This document shows, piece after piece, positions 19,236 through 26,729 of a stretch of DNA of 64,000 nucleotides. Under the pieces are notes generated by a model. That model ran no database searches. It was not told where the DNA came from and saw only the letters and a list, made by a program, of their open reading frames with translations. Made by a program: the position numbers and the translations under genes. The DNA lies in contig NZ_CP026001.1 in the NCBI RefSeq assembly GCF_003086775.1, positions 1,328,407-1,392,406 on the forward strand, in the 5' to 3' direction. Source of the DNA: Stenotrophomonas sp. ZAC14D1_NAIMI4_1 (GTDB taxonomy: Bacteria > Pseudomonadota > Gammaproteobacteria > Xanthomonadales > Xanthomonadaceae). Position 1 is the stretch's first letter; each line of letters starts with the position of its first letter.

Positions 19236-20240
19236 ATGCAGATCGCCGTCTTCAGCGCCCGTCCCTACGACCGCCGCTTCCTGGAAGAAGCCAACGCGCG
19301 CGATGGCGCCGGGCAGGGCTTCCGGTTCGTCCACTTCGATGCCACGCTGGACGTACACACCGCCGCGTTGGCGCAGGACTGCGCCGCCGTCTGCGTATTC
19401 GTCAACGACCGCCTTGATGCCCCCGTGCTGCAGGCCCTGCACGCGCTGGGCGTGCGCGCGGTACTGCTGCGCTGTGCCGGCTTCAACAACGTCGACCTGG
19501 CCGAGGCCGCGCGCCTGGGCCTGTTCGTTGCCCGCGTGCCGGCCTATTCGCCCGAAGCGGTGGCCGAACACGCGCTGGCGCTGGTGATGACCCTCAACCG
19601 GCAGACCCACCGCGCCTACAACCGCGTGCGCGAAGGCAACTTCATGCTGGATGGTCTGCTGGGCCGCACCCTGCACGGGCGCACGGTGGGCATCGTGGGC
19701 ACCGGCAAGATCGGCCTGGCCACCGCGCGCATCTTCCGTGGCATGGGCTGTACGGTGCTTGGCCATGATCCCTATCCGTCGCCGGACTTCGCCGGGCTGG
19801 GCGAGATGGTGGCGCTGGACGAACTGCTGGCGCGCGCGGACATCGTCTCGCTGCACTGCCCGCTGACCCCGGACACCCAGCACCTCATCAACGACGCCTC
19901 GCTGGCGCGCATGAAGCCCGGCGCGATGCTGGTCAACACCTCGCGTGGCGGCCTGGTGGATACCCACGCGGTGATCCGCGCGCTGAAGTCGCGCCGGCTG
20001 GGCCACCTGGCCATCGACGTCTACGAGCAGGAAAGCGCGCTGTTCTTCCAGGATCTGTCCGGCGAGATCATCGACGACGAGGCCTTCCAGCGCCTGATGA
20101 CCTTCCCCAACGTACTGGTGACCGGCCACCAGGGCTTCTTCACCGTGGAGGCGCTGCAGGAGATCTCGGCCATCACCCTGGGCAACCTGGCTGATTTCGC
20201 CGCCGGGCGGGCCTGTGGCAACCGGGTAGGGGCGGATTGA
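19236..20240 (+). CDS. ldhA: D-lactate dehydrogenase-like 2-hydroxyacid dehydrogenase
   Basis: NAD-dependent D-2-hydroxyacid dehydrogenase of 334 aa, probably interconverting pyruvate and D-lactate. The Rossmann motif GIVGTGKIGLATARIF is at about 152-167. The family signature is HCPLTPDTQHLI ... MKPGAMLVNTSRGGLVDT. The catalytic His is in TGHQGFFT (about 292-299). The segment YEQESALFFQDLS is typical of LdhA rather than of phosphoglycerate dehydrogenases. The stop codon overlaps the -35 element of the following tRNA gene. Confidence 0.87.
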   Translation: MQIAVFSARPYDRRFLEEANARDGAGQGFRFVHFDATLDVHTAALAQDCAAVCVFVNDRLDAPVLQALHALGVRAVLLRCAGFNNVDLAEAARLGLFVARVPAYSPEAVAEHALALVMTLNRQTHRAYNRVREGNFMLDGLLGRTLHGRTVGIVGTGKIGLATARIFRGMGCTVLGHDPYPSPDFAGLGEMVALDELLARADIVSLHCPLTPDTQHLINDASLARMKPGAMLVNTSRGGLVDTHAVIRALKSRRLGHLAIDVYEQESALFFQDLSGEIIDDEAFQRLMTFPNVLVTGHQGFFTVEALQEISAITLGNLADFAAGRACGNRVGAD

Positions 20241-20266
20241 CCAGCGGGGTGGGCTACCCGTAAAAT
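20237..20266 (+). promoter_or_regulatory. Sigma-70 promoter of tRNA-Thr
   Basis: TTGACC (20237-20242) and TAAAAT (20261-20266) are separated by 18 bp. The tRNA starts 11 nt after the -10 element. The -35 element overlaps the stop codon of the dehydrogenase gene, so the tRNA has its own promoter embedded in the end of that gene. Confidence 0.65.
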
Positions 20267-20276
20267 CGCCTGCTCA

Positions 20277-20352
20277 GCCGGAATAGCTCAGTTGGTAGAG
20301 CGGCGCATTCGTAATGCGTAGGTCGCAGGTTCGACTCCTGTTTCCGGCACCA
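20277..20352 (+). tRNA. tRNA-Thr (anticodon CGT)
   Basis: A 76-nt cloverleaf with encoded CCA. The acceptor stem is GCCGGAA paired with TTCCGGC. The D arm holds AGCTCAGTTGGTAGAGC. The anticodon arm is GCGCA-TTCGTAA-TGCGT, with CGT as the anticodon (codon ACG). The T arm holds the GGTTCGACTCC core. The accessory region begins immediately downstream, as is common beside tRNA genes, but no second copy of the tRNA 3' end was found in the island. Confidence 0.96.
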
Positions 20353-20360
20353 GTTGTAGA

Positions 20361-20390
20361 AAAGCCCCGGCCTTGGTCGGGGCTTTTTTG
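20361..20390 (+). terminator. Rho-independent terminator after tRNA-Thr
   Basis: AAAGCCCCG and CGGGGCTTTTTTG form a GC-rich stem around GCCTTGGT, followed by a run of six T. It begins 8 nt after the CCA end of the tRNA. Confidence 0.88.
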
Positions 20391-20592
20391 TTTGTGGTGC
20401 GTTGGAATTGATTGATTGGTGAGGGATTTGTTGCCGGACAGACTGCTTGCTCGGCGTCCCTGCTACTAGTTGCGGATGGTACGCATCCTTGAAGCTCATG
20501 CAGGGAACGGTCCGTAATCCGGCTTCCGGTAGCCTTATGATGGAATTCACGAGCAGCGCTACCGTTGCTCCCCCATCAGAGGGAGGGGATGG

Positions 20593-21423
20593 ATGCCTCG
20601 TAAAGCCATCTGGCGACCGGCCAAGGCCAAGGAGTACCCTGCTCTTGGGGTATGCGTGTACTGCGGTGCAACGGAAGGGCTTGAAGACGAGCACATTTTG
20701 CCGGAGAGCCTGGCCGGGGACGCATTGGTTCTACCGAAATCAAGTTGTCGACCTTGTGCATCGATGACAAGCGCTTTTGAGGCACGCTACACAAAGCAGA
20801 GTATCGGTATCTTTCGCGAAGTCATTGGCGCTCCGACAAAGCGGCCACGAAAGCGTAAAGACAACGTAGGGCTTTGGCTTGCAGATAGAGTGGATGGCGA
20901 GATTCGCCCGCTAGGGCGAAAGCAAGACTGGGACGTCGACCTCGTGCCAGGATTGTACATAGCGCTCACGATGCCACTTCCGACCATCATCAGTGGTGCA
21001 GAGAACACTGAAGCGCTTGATTGCCAGTTGTGGACTTGGGGTAGTTATGACCCAAAGTTCTTTAGTGGCTTTCAAGAAGGAGGCAGTGCTCATATCGGCT
21101 CGATTCATCCTGAATCATTCTTGAGGATGCTTGCAAAGATTGCGCACTGTTTTGCAATAGCTGAACTAGGAGTCAACTCATTCGCCCCTCTCGTGCTGGA
21201 CATCATCAAGGGCGATGAGCCTCTGTCTAACCGACTGATCGGTTGCTGGCACGAGGAACTGCCACCGAGCGACGCGCTTCACGAGATTCGCGTCGATTGG
21301 GTCGACGGTGAGGCGGGTCGTCTACTCGTCTGTTCGCTTAGATTGTTCTGTGCGATTGGATCACCGCGCTACCTGATAGTGGTAGGGCTGGAGCGCGCTG
21401 GTGCAGGCGCTGGTCATCTGTAG
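20593..21423 (+). CDS. HNH-endonuclease-like protein
   Basis: A protein of 276 aa with an N-terminal HNH-type zinc module: CVYCG (C21, C24), EDEHILPESL (H34) and SCRPC (C52, C55). This CxxC-DEHI-CxxC layout is seen in HNH nucleases linked to restriction or mobile elements. The remaining 200 residues are not recognised. ATG 20593 follows a good GGGAGGGG ribosome-binding site. Base composition is clearly AT-richer than the core genes, and it is the first gene after tRNA-Thr, so it was probably acquired horizontally. Function as a nuclease is inferred, not proven. Confidence 0.65.
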   Translation: MPRKAIWRPAKAKEYPALGVCVYCGATEGLEDEHILPESLAGDALVLPKSSCRPCASMTSAFEARYTKQSIGIFREVIGAPTKRPRKRKDNVGLWLADRVDGEIRPLGRKQDWDVDLVPGLYIALTMPLPTIISGAENTEALDCQLWTWGSYDPKFFSGFQEGGSAHIGSIHPESFLRMLAKIAHCFAIAELGVNSFAPLVLDIIKGDEPLSNRLIGCWHEELPPSDALHEIRVDWVDGEAGRLLVCSLRLFCAIGSPRYLIVVGLERAGAGAGHL

Positions 21424-21618
21424 AACTACTGGCAACGATATAGTTTTGATCGCTATTGCAGTGGCACATAAGTGCAAATCAGACTCATCTCTGTTTGAAG
21501 GCATCATTAGGCTTTTGGACGGAGTGGCTGCAAGGACAGGAACTCGGTGGACCAGTTCTTCGCTGACGGATGTCGCGAAATTAGATGTGCGTGAGAATTG
21601 CAGACTTAGGGTGGAACT

Positions 21619-21975
21619 ATGGATGTTATTGCCATCGATCATGTTTTGTACGAAATGCCAGTTAAGCTTGCAATCGATGGATCTCTCGCGATATACGGAG
21701 ATGTCGCTCCATTGATCGAACTTGACATGGCACTGGACGCTGACCATGAAGAGACTGCGAGAAGGCTTGAAGACATTGTTATTTACGTGCATGCGCAAGG
21801 AAGGTCGATGCTGACCGTCTTGGTCGTGCATAAAGGTGGGGGTAACAACCCTGGGGAAGGATTATTCTCTGCTGCTGAAAAGATACGTTTTCTTATTGGT
21901 TCTAGACGGGATGTCGAAAGGATCATCTACTGGGTTAATCAGGTAACGTTGGTGCACAATCAATGGTCAATTTAG
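21619..21975 (+). CDS. Hypothetical protein, island gene
   Basis: A protein of 118 aa with no motif recognised. The sequence is amphipathic with no signal peptide or membrane segment, and contains an acidic middle part (LDMALDADHEETARRLEDIV). The start ATG 21619 has GGTGGA upstream. It lies about 195 nt after the HNH gene and 42 nt before the DUF2971-like gene, on the same strand. A reading frame at 21401-21715 overlaps it but is less convincing. Confidence 0.45.
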   Translation: MDVIAIDHVLYEMPVKLAIDGSLAIYGDVAPLIELDMALDADHEETARRLEDIVIYVHAQGRSMLTVLVVHKGGGNNPGEGLFSAAEKIRFLIGSRRDVERIIYWVNQVTLVHNQWSI

Positions 21976-22017
21976 AGATTTATTTGACTAATTTCCACTC
22001 AATATAGATTAGTCGAT

Positions 22018-22710
22018 ATGTCAGATATAAAGAGTTCTGGTTCTATCTATCGCATCATGGACTTCGCGCGTGTCGTTGAGCTTTTTGACACTAACGAACT
22101 GTATTTTGCCAATCCTTCAGAGTGGGACGACCCATACGAGAAGAGAGGCATTCCTCTGAGTGGTGGAGGGGTCTTCGCACAGTGCTGGTGCCAGCTTGCG
22201 GCCTCGGACGCGATGTGGAGGATCTACTCACAACATGGCATGGGTGTCAGGATTTCTACTTTCCCGGCGAAGTTGGAGGAGCAGGTCAGGGCTGGAATCC
22301 TGAAGGATGGCCTTAGATGGAGGGGCGGGCCGGTTGCGTACCTTCCTCAGTTCAAGTTAGACGAAGATTGTAGAGCCTTGGCAGGAAGGCTGCGAAGGGA
22401 TTTCAAAGCCAAGCACGCGGTGGAGATGCTCTACATGAAGAGAGAGGCTTTCCAGCATGAGAGTGAGTGGAGGGCGGCGGTATATCATCCAGGAAAACTA
22501 GGTCACCATAGCGAAAAGGGTATTAAAGTGCCTATTGACGCGCATGGTTTGGTTAACCGAATACTTCTGGATCCTAGGGCGCCGGATGCGCTTGTTGATG
22601 CATTTAAATTCTATTTTGAGAAGAAGCTGAAGTTCAAAGGAAGAGTGGGGCGCTCTGTTCTCTACAAATCGCCAGAGCCTCTCGATTTTGACGACGAAGA
22701 GGATGTGTAG
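22018..22710 (+). CDS. DUF2971-like protein
   Basis: A cytoplasmic protein of 230 aa. The N-terminal part YRIMDFARVVELFDTNELYF then ANPSEWDDPYE matches the pattern of DUF2971 proteins, where a short motif of the form NP-x-(F/W)-x-DP(F/Y)E is conserved. A second element, MWRIYSQHGMGVRIST (about 70-85), also fits. The biochemical function of this family is not known; it is frequent in accessory DNA. The start ATG 22018 lacks a strong ribosome-binding site. AT-rich composition and neighbours indicate horizontal acquisition. Confidence 0.6.
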   Translation: MSDIKSSGSIYRIMDFARVVELFDTNELYFANPSEWDDPYEKRGIPLSGGGVFAQCWCQLAASDAMWRIYSQHGMGVRISTFPAKLEEQVRAGILKDGLRWRGGPVAYLPQFKLDEDCRALAGRLRRDFKAKHAVEMLYMKREAFQHESEWRAAVYHPGKLGHHSEKGIKVPIDAHGLVNRILLDPRAPDALVDAFKFYFEKKLKFKGRVGRSVLYKSPEPLDFDDEEDV

Positions 22711-22718
22711 GGGCAGGC

Positions 22719-22905
22719 GATCTTGATCCAAGCGTTGCCTCGCATTCTGTCCGGAGGTGGCTCCATCGCCACTTACGGCCCCGCCCGGTGTCATCCGTGC
22801 CCACCAAACGCTTCGCTCTTTCGTCGGAGCCCCGGGGTAGCCCCTATGAGCTCAGGGGCGCTCAGGTTCTACGAAGCGGCAGAAAAGGCACTCTAGCCTA
22901 CAAGG
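22719..22905 (+). pseudogene. Integrase 5'-end remnant, copy 1
   Basis: A reading frame from GTG 22788 encodes a product beginning VSSVPTKRFALSSEPRGSPY, followed by ELRGAQV. This is the same as the start of the better-preserved copy at 24115, and recalls the arm-type DNA-binding domain (DUF4102) of P4-like tyrosine integrases, where PYxLxD is typical. It degenerates after about 30 residues. The 65 bp upstream also match copy 2 (GCCTCGCATTCTGTCC ... CATCGCCACTTA against GCCTCGCATCCTTTCC ... TATCGCCACTTA). Confidence 0.6.
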
Positions 22906-23016
22906 TGCGCCGTTCAGGTGCGCCTTACCGACCTCGAGGAAATCCTCGCTGCTGTGAACTTACATTGTAAGGTTGTCTCGAATAGCTCTCCTGGTCGAAT
23001 CATCACGCCCGAGAGC

Positions 23017-23922
23017 CTACCTTTTGATGCGATCGTGGAGCTTGATTGCGTAGCTGAGCTCGCGTCCGGGTGCAACGCGTTCCGCTTCAGTGAGGGCGGA
23101 ATTCCCCTGAATAATGTCGACTCCTAATTCAGCCAGCTTCGCAAGCTTCAGCTTCGCCGTCGATTCGAGTGTGGTTGCAACAACCTTGATAAGTCCACTG
23201 AGGCTTCCACGCTCGTGCTTTATCTTCTGCAACCTCATATAACTGCGGTACTGCTCCATTAGGTCGGTGATCTCCTCCTGCAATTCCCCGTCAGTCCATC
23301 GAGATGTGTCGAGGTTCCTTATCCAGCGTCGTAGCGATCTCTTCATTTCCTGTAGCTCTGAGTCCTGTCGAAGGTGAATGATGTCCTGAAAAGAGGTGCC
23401 GTCGCCGGGGATAGGGAAGTTGTTAAGCACTACACGTGCCGTTCGAACTTGAGAAGTCTCTCTGCTTATATCATCAAATGAGTTTGGCGAAACTAGTGCT
23501 GTTGAGATCGTTCTTCCCTCATTGTTGGTCGCAATTGCGCATGCTCTGATAAGGAATGCGTCCCTAGCTTGAATGGCCCTCTGGAGCTCGTTCTCCCAGT
23601 TCTGGTCGCGGACTTTGCTTGCGAGCAATTCATCGATTCTGTCGTCTGATCTCGTGGCGTCGCTGTAGGCTGAAAGTATCTTTTCGTCGGTTGATGTGTC
23701 GCTGGGGAGTCGTCCTTCAATAATTATCCCCTCGTCAACGAGGTATTCAAGCTCTGCGGCGCGTGTAAGCCTTTGGTGTCGTCCATGACGTAGTTCATGG
23801 ATCGCTTGATTTAGGTGAAGTAGTGAAACCTTGTCGTAAAAGAGGATTTCCTTCTTCAGCCAGTCGTTGCCCGCCATGTGTAATGCGGCGCTTGAGACTC
23901 CATGGTGTTCAATCGTCATCAT
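23017..23922 (-). CDS. Hypothetical protein between integrase remnants
   Basis: A protein of 301 aa, not recognised. It is soluble, charged and mostly helical; the middle (about 170-250) is rich in Arg/Glu/Gln and may form coiled coils (SELQEMKRSLRRWIRNL). There is no signal peptide. It is the only gene on the minus strand in this part of the island and is bracketed by the two integrase remnants, so it may be the cargo of one integration event. ATG 23922 and ATG 23919 are adjacent; GGGATC lies upstream. Confidence 0.6.
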   Translation of the reverse strand: MMTIEHHGVSSAALHMAGNDWLKKEILFYDKVSLLHLNQAIHELRHGRHQRLTRAAELEYLVDEGIIIEGRLPSDTSTDEKILSAYSDATRSDDRIDELLASKVRDQNWENELQRAIQARDAFLIRACAIATNNEGRTISTALVSPNSFDDISRETSQVRTARVVLNNFPIPGDGTSFQDIIHLRQDSELQEMKRSLRRWIRNLDTSRWTDGELQEEITDLMEQYRSYMRLQKIKHERGSLSGLIKVVATTLESTAKLKLAKLAELGVDIIQGNSALTEAERVAPGRELSYAIKLHDRIKR

Positions 23923-24044
23923 GTTGATCCCGAACCTTTGTTAATGCCGTGAGATGCTCCGTGCCCGGAATGCTTCTGTCCAGGTAAGTGAGGACTCGAA
24001 CTGTATCAGGGGCGTAGGTCAACTCGGTAAGTAGCCGCGGACGA

Positions 24045-24360
24045 TCCGCATCCAAACATCGCCTCGCATCCTTTCCTAAGTTGGCTCTATCGCCACTTAT
24101 GGACAGGTTGCCTGATGTCATCCGCCCTTACCAAGCGCATTGTTCTCACAGCTGAGCCCCGAGATCGCCCCTACGAGCTCAGGGATGCTCAGGTTCGTAG
24201 TTTGATCCTTCGCGTCCAGCCCTCAGGGCACAAAGCTTGGATCGTGACCTGGGCGCACGGTAAGCGTCGTACGTTAGGGTCGGTCGAGCACCTGACGCTT
24301 GATCAAGCCCGCGACCAAGCCCGGCAAGCGCATGAGGGTGGACTCAAGCTGCCAAGTTGA
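24045..24360 (+). pseudogene. Integrase 5'-end remnant, copy 2 (DUF4102 domain)
   Basis: ATG 24115 opens 81 codons encoding an arm-type DNA-binding domain of a tyrosine integrase: RPYELRDAQVRSLILRVQPS, then GHKAWIVTWAHGKRRTLG and LTLDQARDQARQAHEGG. Full integrases are about 400 aa and carry a C-terminal catalytic R-H-R-Y domain, which is absent here; the frame stops at 24360 and runs into an unrelated gene. It shares its upstream sequence and first 30 codons with copy 1 about 1.3 kb to the left. This is direct evidence of past site-specific integration. Confidence 0.75.
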
Positions 24361-24898
24361 TATCTCGGGCGTCACCGACGCACTTGCCTTGGACTTTCAG
24401 GAATTCATGGAAAACACTGCGGGTCTGGCTGGGCGCTGTTTTCAGGTGGTCAGGGAAGTGTCCTACGTCCTGATGGATTTACGCTTGGGGCACGAAGTTA
24501 CCATTGGAGATGTCCTGCTTCCTGATGGTCCCTACGTTTCACTTAGTCGTCAGCGCTTAAAAAGGGATCTTCGTGCGGGGTACCGGATTGATTGCGATGA
24601 GAGCGGCTACCCGGTAGGCGTTCCGGCCCACGCACACGCGTGGATCACGTTGCAGGATGGTCAGGTTATTGATGCGACGGTTCTTTCTTCCATGAATCGG
24701 AGAGCGGGTCTCGAGCCGCTGTCGTTTCAGGACATTATCTACCATGATCGTCATCCGGCGAATATTCATCATCTTCCTTTAATGACAGGCTTTGGATACC
24801 ACGGGGAAGTTCTGACCCATCCGCTAGATCGGTATTTCGATATCTATCGAAGCTGGTTCGTTGACCATTCCGATTTCATGGCTCGCATTGCAACCTGA
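24332..24898 (+). CDS. Transglutaminase-like cysteine-triad protein
   Basis: A protein of about 188 aa from ATG 24332; ATG 24407 (163 aa, with AGGA upstream) is an alternative. Three elements resemble a papain/transglutaminase catalytic triad: C in LAGRCFQVVREVSYVL (codon at 24437), H in AHAHAWITLQDG (24635) and D in QVIDATVLSS (24671). The spacing and the HAW/IDAT context match transglutaminase-like proteins. No signal peptide is seen. The upstream end of the gene is fused to the integrase remnant, so the original N-terminus may be lost. Substrate unknown. Confidence 0.55.
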   Translation: MRVDSSCQVDISGVTDALALDFQEFMENTAGLAGRCFQVVREVSYVLMDLRLGHEVTIGDVLLPDGPYVSLSRQRLKRDLRAGYRIDCDESGYPVGVPAHAHAWITLQDGQVIDATVLSSMNRRAGLEPLSFQDIIYHDRHPANIHHLPLMTGFGYHGEVLTHPLDRYFDIYRSWFVDHSDFMARIAT

Positions 24899-24990
24899 GC
24901 CTTGACAGCCACATGCATCATTGGACTCGTGTGTTTTCAAAGATGTACTTGCCAGCCATGGGCGCGCGGGACGACCAGGAGGGGTCTCCT

Positions 24991-25018
24991 GTAGTGCCGA
25001 CCGCTGTTCGGCGGCACG
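24991..25018 (+). repeat. Degenerate SMAG palindrome
   Basis: GTAG at 24991 followed by the imperfect palindrome TGCCGACCGCTGTTCGGCGGCA. It lies in a stretch (24899-25420) where I see no convincing long gene. The presence of this host-type repeat inside AT-rich acquired DNA suggests that the repeat family spreads into newly acquired sequence. Confidence 0.6.
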
Positions 25019-25199
25019 GACTTTCGACCCCCGTGGTTGCCCAGATCCGTCCTCTCAGGCACTTTATTGTTCGCGCTGTACCTGGCCTGGACACCGTAGC
25101 TGGCTTTGCTGCGGCCATCAGAGTCTTTGCGCGATTGCGTGCGATGAATACCCTGTGTCGATCCGCTTGGGAAATTTCGGAACCGAATCCGGAACCTTC

Positions 25200-25370
25200 A
25201 TGAGCGAGCGGTGCAATCGCGGCAAGAAGCGCGTCCGTCCCACCGTGTTTGTTTTGGCTGACCTGCCGCTGCATGTCATAGGGCCAGATCGCTCAGCGCT
25301 CATGCTGAGGGGCGAACTCAATGTGCAGCGTCCCTGGTCTGCAATCACGCAGGAACTTCAAAAATCATGA
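25200..25370 (+). CDS. Possible small protein coupled to downstream frame
   Basis: ATG 25200 opens a 56-codon frame (begins MSERCNRGKKRVRPTVFVLA) that ends in TGA overlapping an ATG at 25367 (ATGA). The product is basic and not recognised. The overlap would be consistent with coupling to the lipoprotein frame, but the true lipoprotein start is probably 25421. The same frame is open further upstream to 24921 without good coding character. It may equally be non-coding. Confidence 0.25.
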   Translation: MSERCNRGKKRVRPTVFVLADLPLHVIGPDRSALMLRGELNVQRPWSAITQELQKS

Positions 25371-25420
25371 TGGTGTTTCTCATCGAATCCTTTCGCCAAT
25401 TTGTTCTTCGTGGTCCGGTG

Positions 25421-25846
25421 ATGAGGGGGCTGCGCATCTCGTTGCGCTTGCTGGTTCTAATGTCACTCTCGGGATGTGCCGCGCAGCCAGACTTCGATGC
25501 ATGTAGATATCGTGGAAACGCTGCTGGTGAGAAAATCTGCTCCATTTCCTACATCTATCTGATGTCACATCCTGAGAAATTTGACAGTAGGGATGTCGAG
25601 TTCTTTGCCTGGGTTCGAGTCGTTGACGGCGCCGCCCTCGTTTTTCCTACAAGGGAGGCAATGGAGGATGGTGAGTCCGTTTCGTCCATGGTCATCTATG
25701 GGGATGAGGTGGTATCCAGCCTCCGTCAGAGGAATCTTGCTGCCAGAGTTGTGATCAGAGGTAAATTTCATCTATCCAAGGGCAGGGCGGACCCTCTGGA
25801 TATCGACCGGATTGGCGTCATTCAAGATGCCAAAGTCCTGCCCTAG
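25421..25846 (+). CDS. Putative lipoprotein
   Basis: A protein of 141 aa with a short signal peptide and lipobox LSGC (cysteine at about residue 19), so probably an outer- or inner-membrane lipoprotein matured by LspA. The mature part alternates beta-like stretches (VEFFAWVRVVDGAALVF, ARVVIRGKFHLS), which would suit an OB-like fold; this is a guess. An upstream in-frame ATG at 25367 would add 18 residues ahead of the signal peptide. Not assigned to a family. Confidence 0.6.
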   Translation: MRGLRISLRLLVLMSLSGCAAQPDFDACRYRGNAAGEKICSISYIYLMSHPEKFDSRDVEFFAWVRVVDGAALVFPTREAMEDGESVSSMVIYGDEVVSSLRQRNLAARVVIRGKFHLSKGRADPLDIDRIGVIQDAKVLP

Positions 25847-25937
25847 ACTGGGCGCTGGGTGCGCCAATGCAGGATCAGTGCTGGGGTCTTGGCTGAATCA
25901 GGTCTTTGCGGTAGCACGCTATCGAGGGTTGTTGCCA

Positions 25938-26378
25938 ATGGGAACTGACGAATATGCCTTTCTTGCACATCTGCTTGAAACAGGTGTGCTGGCTGTCGGC
26001 AACGAAATCGACCCTGCTCAGGCAGATGCCTACTGGTCGGGAGAAATCGGGCTTCCTATGCCGATTGATGCCGACGTCACCGCTTATTTGACCCGTGCCG
26101 ATACCGAGGCGCTTATTGCTGCCGCCCTCTGGGTCGTGCGCAACCATTTTTTGTCCGGCTCCCACCCTTCGCTGCACATGCGTCTGGTCCACGGGCTGTA
26201 CGCGCAGGGTCGACTTCACCGATCCGAGTTGCTGGGGCTGCTCGCGCTGTTGTCGTACCGGCAGCTGGATCAGGAGTATGAAGCGATCTCCTTGCTTGCG
26301 ATGGAGGCATTGGATGAGGGACGGCTGGAGGAGGGGCTGGATCTGGTAGAGCCGATGCTGCGTGCCCGTATCCCTTGA
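25938..26378 (+). CDS. Hypothetical protein
   Basis: A protein of about 146 aa from ATG 25938 (MGTDEYAFLAHLLETGVLAV). The frame is open from 25812 but that part overlaps the lipoprotein end. It is predicted soluble and helical; the second half (SELLGLLALLSYRQLDQEYEAI) resembles helical-repeat packing. No known motif. It lies between the lipoprotein and the vWA operon. GAGGG upstream could serve as ribosome-binding site. Confidence 0.5.
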   Translation: MGTDEYAFLAHLLETGVLAVGNEIDPAQADAYWSGEIGLPMPIDADVTAYLTRADTEALIAAALWVVRNHFLSGSHPSLHMRLVHGLYAQGRLHRSELLGLLALLSYRQLDQEYEAISLLAMEALDEGRLEEGLDLVEPMLRARIP

Positions 26379-26391
26379 AGTGTCGGAGCTG

Positions 26392-26456
26392 GTAGCGCCT
26401 GGCCATGCCCGATGGAACCTGTGGGCACCCGTAGTGCCAACCCATGGTCGGCCGCC
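26392..26456 (+). repeat. Two degenerate SMAG units upstream of the vWA operon
   Basis: GTAG at 26392 (followed by CGCCTGGCCATGCCCGATGG) and GTAG at 26431 (followed by TGCCAACCCATGGTCGGC) are imperfect palindromes of the SMAG type. The rest of 26379-26729 shows no gene; it must contain the promoter of the operon starting at 26730, but no clear -35/-10 pair stands out. Confidence 0.55.
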
Positions 26457-26729
26457 GTGACTGCTGGATGCAGCCCGCTCCGCTGTCGCATCTGCACCGT
26501 AAAGGCGGTCTTGCCCCTGGATGAATGATCCAGGAGGGTGGTACCGGCAAGGAATCAGTTCGCTGTCCATAGCGCCGGGGCCGCTACCGATTCCAGGCAC
26601 ACCGGGATATGAGGCATGCGGTGGCGCGTTGTATCGGACGTCGGTTCATGGCATCCATCCGCCCCCTGTGCCTATACTCGGCGTAACCGCATGCAGCGGC
26701 CCGATTCCATAGCACGGAGGCTTACCACG

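Noticed and set aside
20277..20352. tRNA-Thr as the attachment site of the island
   Set aside because: I searched by eye for a second copy of the tRNA 3' end (GGTTCGACTCCTGTTTCC) downstream and found none, so the integration site remains unproven.
20254..20694. Minus-strand frame including WCRKQESNLRPTHYEC
   Set aside because: This is the well-known spurious translation of the reverse strand of a tRNA gene and its flank, not a protein.
21401..21715. 104-codon plus-strand frame after the HNH gene
   Set aside because: It overlaps the HNH end and most of it has poor coding character; the frame at 21619 has a better ribosome-binding site. Could be revisited with expression data.
23909..24121. 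70-codon minus-strand frame ending in the start of the 301-aa gene
   Set aside because: It is the reverse of the integrase upstream repeat and has no recognisable feature; the overlap with the next start is probably chance.
24899..25199. Plus-strand frames (24913 and 24921) in the gap before the lipoprotein
   Set aside because: They contain a SMAG palindrome and many Cys/Ser/Arg codons without homology-like character; probably non-coding.
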